A stretch of 64,000 nucleotides of DNA from Berberis thunbergii (Eukaryota > Streptophyta > Magnoliopsida > Ranunculales > Berberidaceae): assembly GCA_003290165.1 (NCBI GenBank), contig QNQO01009153.1, positions 62,001 to 126,000 on the forward strand, in the 5' to 3' direction. This document shows positions 61,201 to 64,000 of this stretch, one piece after another; positions within the stretch are counted from its first letter, which is position 1, and each line of letters opens with the position of its first letter. The notes beneath the pieces are model-generated. The model was given only the letters and a program-made list of their open reading frames with translations. It did not search any database and was not told the DNA's origin. Made by a program: the position numbers and the translations under genes.

Positions 61201-61894
61201 TCATCTGCAAATTCGATATTCCAAGGACACTGGTAAGTGATAATGGAACCCAATTTGAAGGTAGCAAGGTCGAGAAACTATGCAAAGACCTCGGCATCAA
61301 CCACCATTTTTCCTCGCCAAGGCATTGGCAAGCCAATGGACATGCGAAAGTCACCAATAAAACCATCTTGGAGGCACTCAAAAGGAAGCTTGATGTGGCA
61401 AAAGGGAAATGGGTCTCACCCCTGCCAGGAATACTCTGAGCGTATTGGACCACAAAAAAAACACCCACCCGAGAAACATCCTTCGCCCTAGCATACGGGT
61501 CAGAAGCAATGGTCCTGGTGGAACTCAAAATGCCAAATTTACAGATAGAGGAATTATACCGAAAAACAACAATGAAGCTTCGCGCGTCAGTTTAGATCTC
61601 CTCGAGGAAAGGAGAAATCAGGCTTTTACTAAAATAGTCACCTACCAATGAAAGATGGCTCAGTACTACAACATGAAAGTCAAGCCACGAGAAATCAAAG
61701 TCGGAGGTTGGATACTTAGAAAGACTCAACAAAGTAACAAAGTACGGGGAGCAAGAAAACTGAACCCAAATTGGGAAGGACCATATAAAGTGACCATGGT
61801 CAACATGTCAGAGACGTATTGGTTGGAAGACGTGGATGGTAGAAGCCTTATGCGGCCATGGAATGTAGAACACCTTAAAAAATATTATCAATAA
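55290..61894 (+). pseudogene. Ty3/gypsy (Tat-like) gag-pol of G4, degenerate and interrupted
   Basis: A shortened gag (55290 to about 55910), protease (about 55929-56412, the longest clean frame; VDTGSSMNML catalytic box at about 56035-56064, ending in a NIILGRPYFN block), and reverse transcriptase (about 56800-57278, YIDD box at about 57240-57251). The RT is cut by a 2.4-kb solo LTR and resumes at 59699. Then come RNase H (about 60440-60760; CDGSAT, NEAEYEALLFG, YNDSCLV), integrase (about 61030-61440; MDLVGPLS, VSDNGTQFEG) and the C-terminal block (61655-61894, ending EHLKKYYQ). In the integrase, the catalytic Glu of the usual NGQAEVTN block is Lys (codon 61347-61349). Stops and frameshifts are frequent. 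Confidence 0.87.
57279..59693 (-). mobile_element. 2.4-kb solo LTR inside the G4 reverse transcriptase
   Basis: 2415 bp starting TGTCACGCCCCGACC and ending ATATTACA, with a perfect 5-bp target duplication, ACCCA, at 57274-57278 and 59694-59698. Read on the minus strand it ends GGGGCGTGACA, the usual 3' end of a group of large plant Ty3/gypsy LTRs. It has no primer-binding site, polypurine tract or second LTR, so a solo LTR is the best call. Removing it with one target copy gives an open frame across the junction. Confidence 0.9.
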
Positions 61895-61952
61895 ATGATA
61901 TTTGTTGTTGCCAAAATTCCATTATCGGTCTTCCACTACCTAACTCTCATAC

Positions 61953-62170
61953 GCAAGTCAGGACAACCAAGGTCATACTCGTTATACAAGTCAGGACAGC
62001 CACATTCAGACTTGCACCCTTCAAACGCAAGTCAGGACGGCCAAAATCAGACTTGTTATACAAGTCAGGACGACCACAGTCGGACTTGCACCCTTCAGAC
62101 ACAAGTCAGGATGGCCAAAGTCAGACTTGTTATACAAGTCAGGATGACCATAGTTAGAGTTGTACTTATT
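61953..62170 (+). repeat. 72-78-bp tandem array behind the G4 integrase
   Basis: About three units, each with ACTTGTTATACAAGTCAGGA (61977 as a variant, 62049, 62127). Inverted CAAGTC/GACTTG words within each unit would fold into hairpins. It lies 58 bp after the polyprotein stop. Confidence 0.88.
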
Positions 62171-62626
62171 GCTCGAAACCTAGTCCAAATAGAACGGGCG
62201 ACAACTACCTAGAAAGTGAAAGCTTAGTCAAAGTTCACATAACCGGGTGAAGACAGCTCGTCAGAGATCATGGTCTTTCCGCAGGCCACGATCACCGAAT
62301 ATAATCGCTCGAACACCTCACCTGCAAATAACAGACGCCAATAAATATGGTAGTACAATCAACAATTGTATAACCTGACATACGCTCAATGGGTCGTTGC
62401 ACTCTCAAGAGAACATTTGAAAAGCTTCAGCGACTAACGAAATATCAAGACCGAAGCCAAGACCCAGTACTTTAGAAAGTCAAAATAGGTCAACAAAAGA
62501 GAAGTACAACGTGTCAAAATCAAGCATGCAAGCAACAGACTGGCACATAACACATAACACAATCCAGCTACAGAGGACACATGTGCAAAAAATACTTGTT
62601 GAACACTCTTTAAATTAATTCAAAAG
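62171..62626. other. G4 3' untranslated spacer
   Basis: Noncoding. 62250-62310 is a single diverged unit of the array seen at 26400-26930. Confidence 0.55.
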
Positions 62627-63850
62627 TTACAACTGTTTTGGAAAGCTTGCTTCAGAGGCCGAAAAACCACTTACATTAGAAGGAACTGCGGGGAGTAAAA
62701 GAGCGTTATCTAAAGCCAGTCTTGAGTTGTTAGAAGGGGAAACATGATCGAAAACTTCTGCTTCATCAATATTCCAAAAAACAGCCTTTAGGTATCGAAC
62801 AAAATTGAGCTCTAAATGGGGATTTTCATTCTCAATCATTTCAAGCAGCTCCAGCCTATCACAGTCGATATCAGAAGATCCTGAATTTTCACGATGGCCT
62901 TTGGGCCCCGCTAAACTTGTATCCGCCTTCGATAGTCTGTGAGAAAGTGCAGCCGTATGAAACTCCTCCGTTAGTCGCTATTTCAACAAGTTTAGGTCCT
63001 CCATAGCATCCGCGGCCCGAGCCTTAGCCTCCTGAACTCGGCGTCACTCGTTCGGCCAAATCAAATTCAAACTCCGAGCGCAAAACAACCAACTCAGACT
63101 CGTGAAACTGCACCTTGCCCACCAACTCCTTGAGTTGTTCACTTAAGAGGCCCAACCTATAGAATGCGTCCGATTACAACTTGCAAAGCCCTACAAAAGG
63201 TTCCTCCGCATCATGAACTGCACTACAAGCGGCATGATGTAGATCACCCTTAGCAAACGATGACAAGGAACCTCTGTTCTAGGGGAGGGAGAGAAGATCC
63301 ACTTCTCAAGGTAGCAGGCTCAGCGAACTACTTGGCAACCACCACTTCCTACTCTAACAGGATAGGCTTAGATGAAGAATCAACCTTATTGCTAGTCCAC
63401 CCTCTCTTGAGATGGTCGATAAATGGCATGGTTTCTTCCAACTTAGCCTGATTCGAAGGGCTCAGTATTGTTAATCTCCTTTTCCTGGAACGACCACCAC
63501 CAGTCTCCTTCAGCAATGACCTCGGCACAATAGGGCCTACATGGAAATGCTTGAACAATCCACTCCGCACGACGTTGTCTGCGGCCATGCCCTCCTCAAT
63601 AGCAATCGAGGGAAGCTCATTAAACGCTCTCCTCACAGATTCTTCATCCTTAGTAGGAGTTGGAGCCACAAATTTACCTGCACAAAACAACAAGACAACA
63701 TGTCAGTTGCTACGAAAACACATGGAAAAAAAGAAAGAGAAGCATTGCACTCACCAAGATTGAATTTTAATTGCCTGATAAAAGGCTACCCATCCACATT
63801 GAAGTATGAGGAATCAAAATAAGCCAAAAAATAGTTTTTTTTTGCCAAGG
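62627..63850 (-). pseudogene. Antisense ORF of G4, with an apparent intron
   Basis: Opposite strand to gag-pol, between integrase and the expected 3' LTR. From its 5' side: a short exon before about 63756 (reads WVAFYQAIKIQSW), donor CTTG|GTGAGT (at about 63755), acceptor TTTTGTGCAG (about 63680), then an exon with KFVAPTPTKDEESVRRAF and RSRKRRLTILSP (to 63349). After frameshifts there is a coiled-coil-like stretch (KVQFHESELVVLRSEFEF, about 63060-63120), and the C-terminal exon at 62839-62627 (ENPHLELNFVRYLKAVFW to FPKQL, stop at 62627). Additional ORFs, some antisense, are known in Tat-lineage elements. I do not know the function of this one, and several stops show this copy is dead. Confidence 0.6.
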
Positions 63851-64000
63851 CTCAAAGTCAATGTATAGATAAGGATCCCAAACACTTCGGGGTACTCAAC
63901 CAATAGACTCCATGGACATTAAGACAATGAGAAGTCAGCAAATGCATTATCTGCGAAGTCAGCAGATGGCCTGCAAGCATGGCCTTGACAAGGACAACAA
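63851..64000. other. Window end inside G4
   Basis: No clear coding sequence on either strand and no LTR reached. Confidence 0.5.

Noticed and set aside
61953..62170. Direct repeats that look like a CRISPR array
   Set aside because: The genome is eukaryotic, the units are contiguous tandem copies and the spacing words are themselves repeated.

Overview
The window reads as nuclear DNA of a flowering plant, probably a woody eudicot. It is AT-rich and gene-poor, host genes are split by GT-AG introns, and most of the length is layered transposable elements. The species cannot be named from the sequence.

Two host genes stand out. A myo-inositol oxygenase (MIOX) gene lies on the + strand: ten exons at 9675-11542 carry the whole catalytic domain with all six iron ligands. 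Two further exons at 6699-7456, behind a TATA box, join it in phase and would add a plastid-transit-like leader. A small two-exon gene at 50771-51601 encodes a 95-residue one-helix membrane protein that resembles a plant-specific mitochondrial complex I accessory subunit. A possible leader exon for it lies about 9 kb upstream, at about 41330-41898.

Layout: 1-4743 is a decayed L1-type LINE with an RNase H domain, split by a 1.45 kb solo LTR. 4744-6560 holds no gene. 6563-12168 is the MIOX locus, with a foldback MITE and copia LTR pieces in its large intron and a four-copy tandem array carrying poly(A) signals just behind it. 12385-21823 is a minus-strand Ty3/gypsy element (G1, Tat-like) broken by two hAT-type elements, one of which carries a minisatellite. 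21824-26930 is a plus-strand gypsy remnant (G2) inserted into the LTR of G1, with LTR fragments and a tandem array. 26930-33040 holds fragments of DNA transposons, a heptanucleotide array and AT-rich spacer. 33356-41310 is a hAT-type element that contains a full-length 6.9 kb L1 LINE with a perfect 13-bp target duplication. 44129-50332 is a large inverted repeat built from a dead RTE-type LINE. 52202-52470 is a MITE. 54539-64000 is another plus-strand Tat-like gypsy element (G4), with a 2.4 kb solo LTR inside its reverse transcriptase and a decayed antisense ORF downstream of integrase.

The nesting gives a relative chronology. G1 came before both hAT insertions into it and before G2. The 33 kb hAT element came before its LINE. 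The RTE LINE was already catalytically dead before it became a palindrome. Several insertions have an internal empty-site copy in the same window. No retroelement reading frame is intact, so the mobile part looks like a fossil record rather than active elements.
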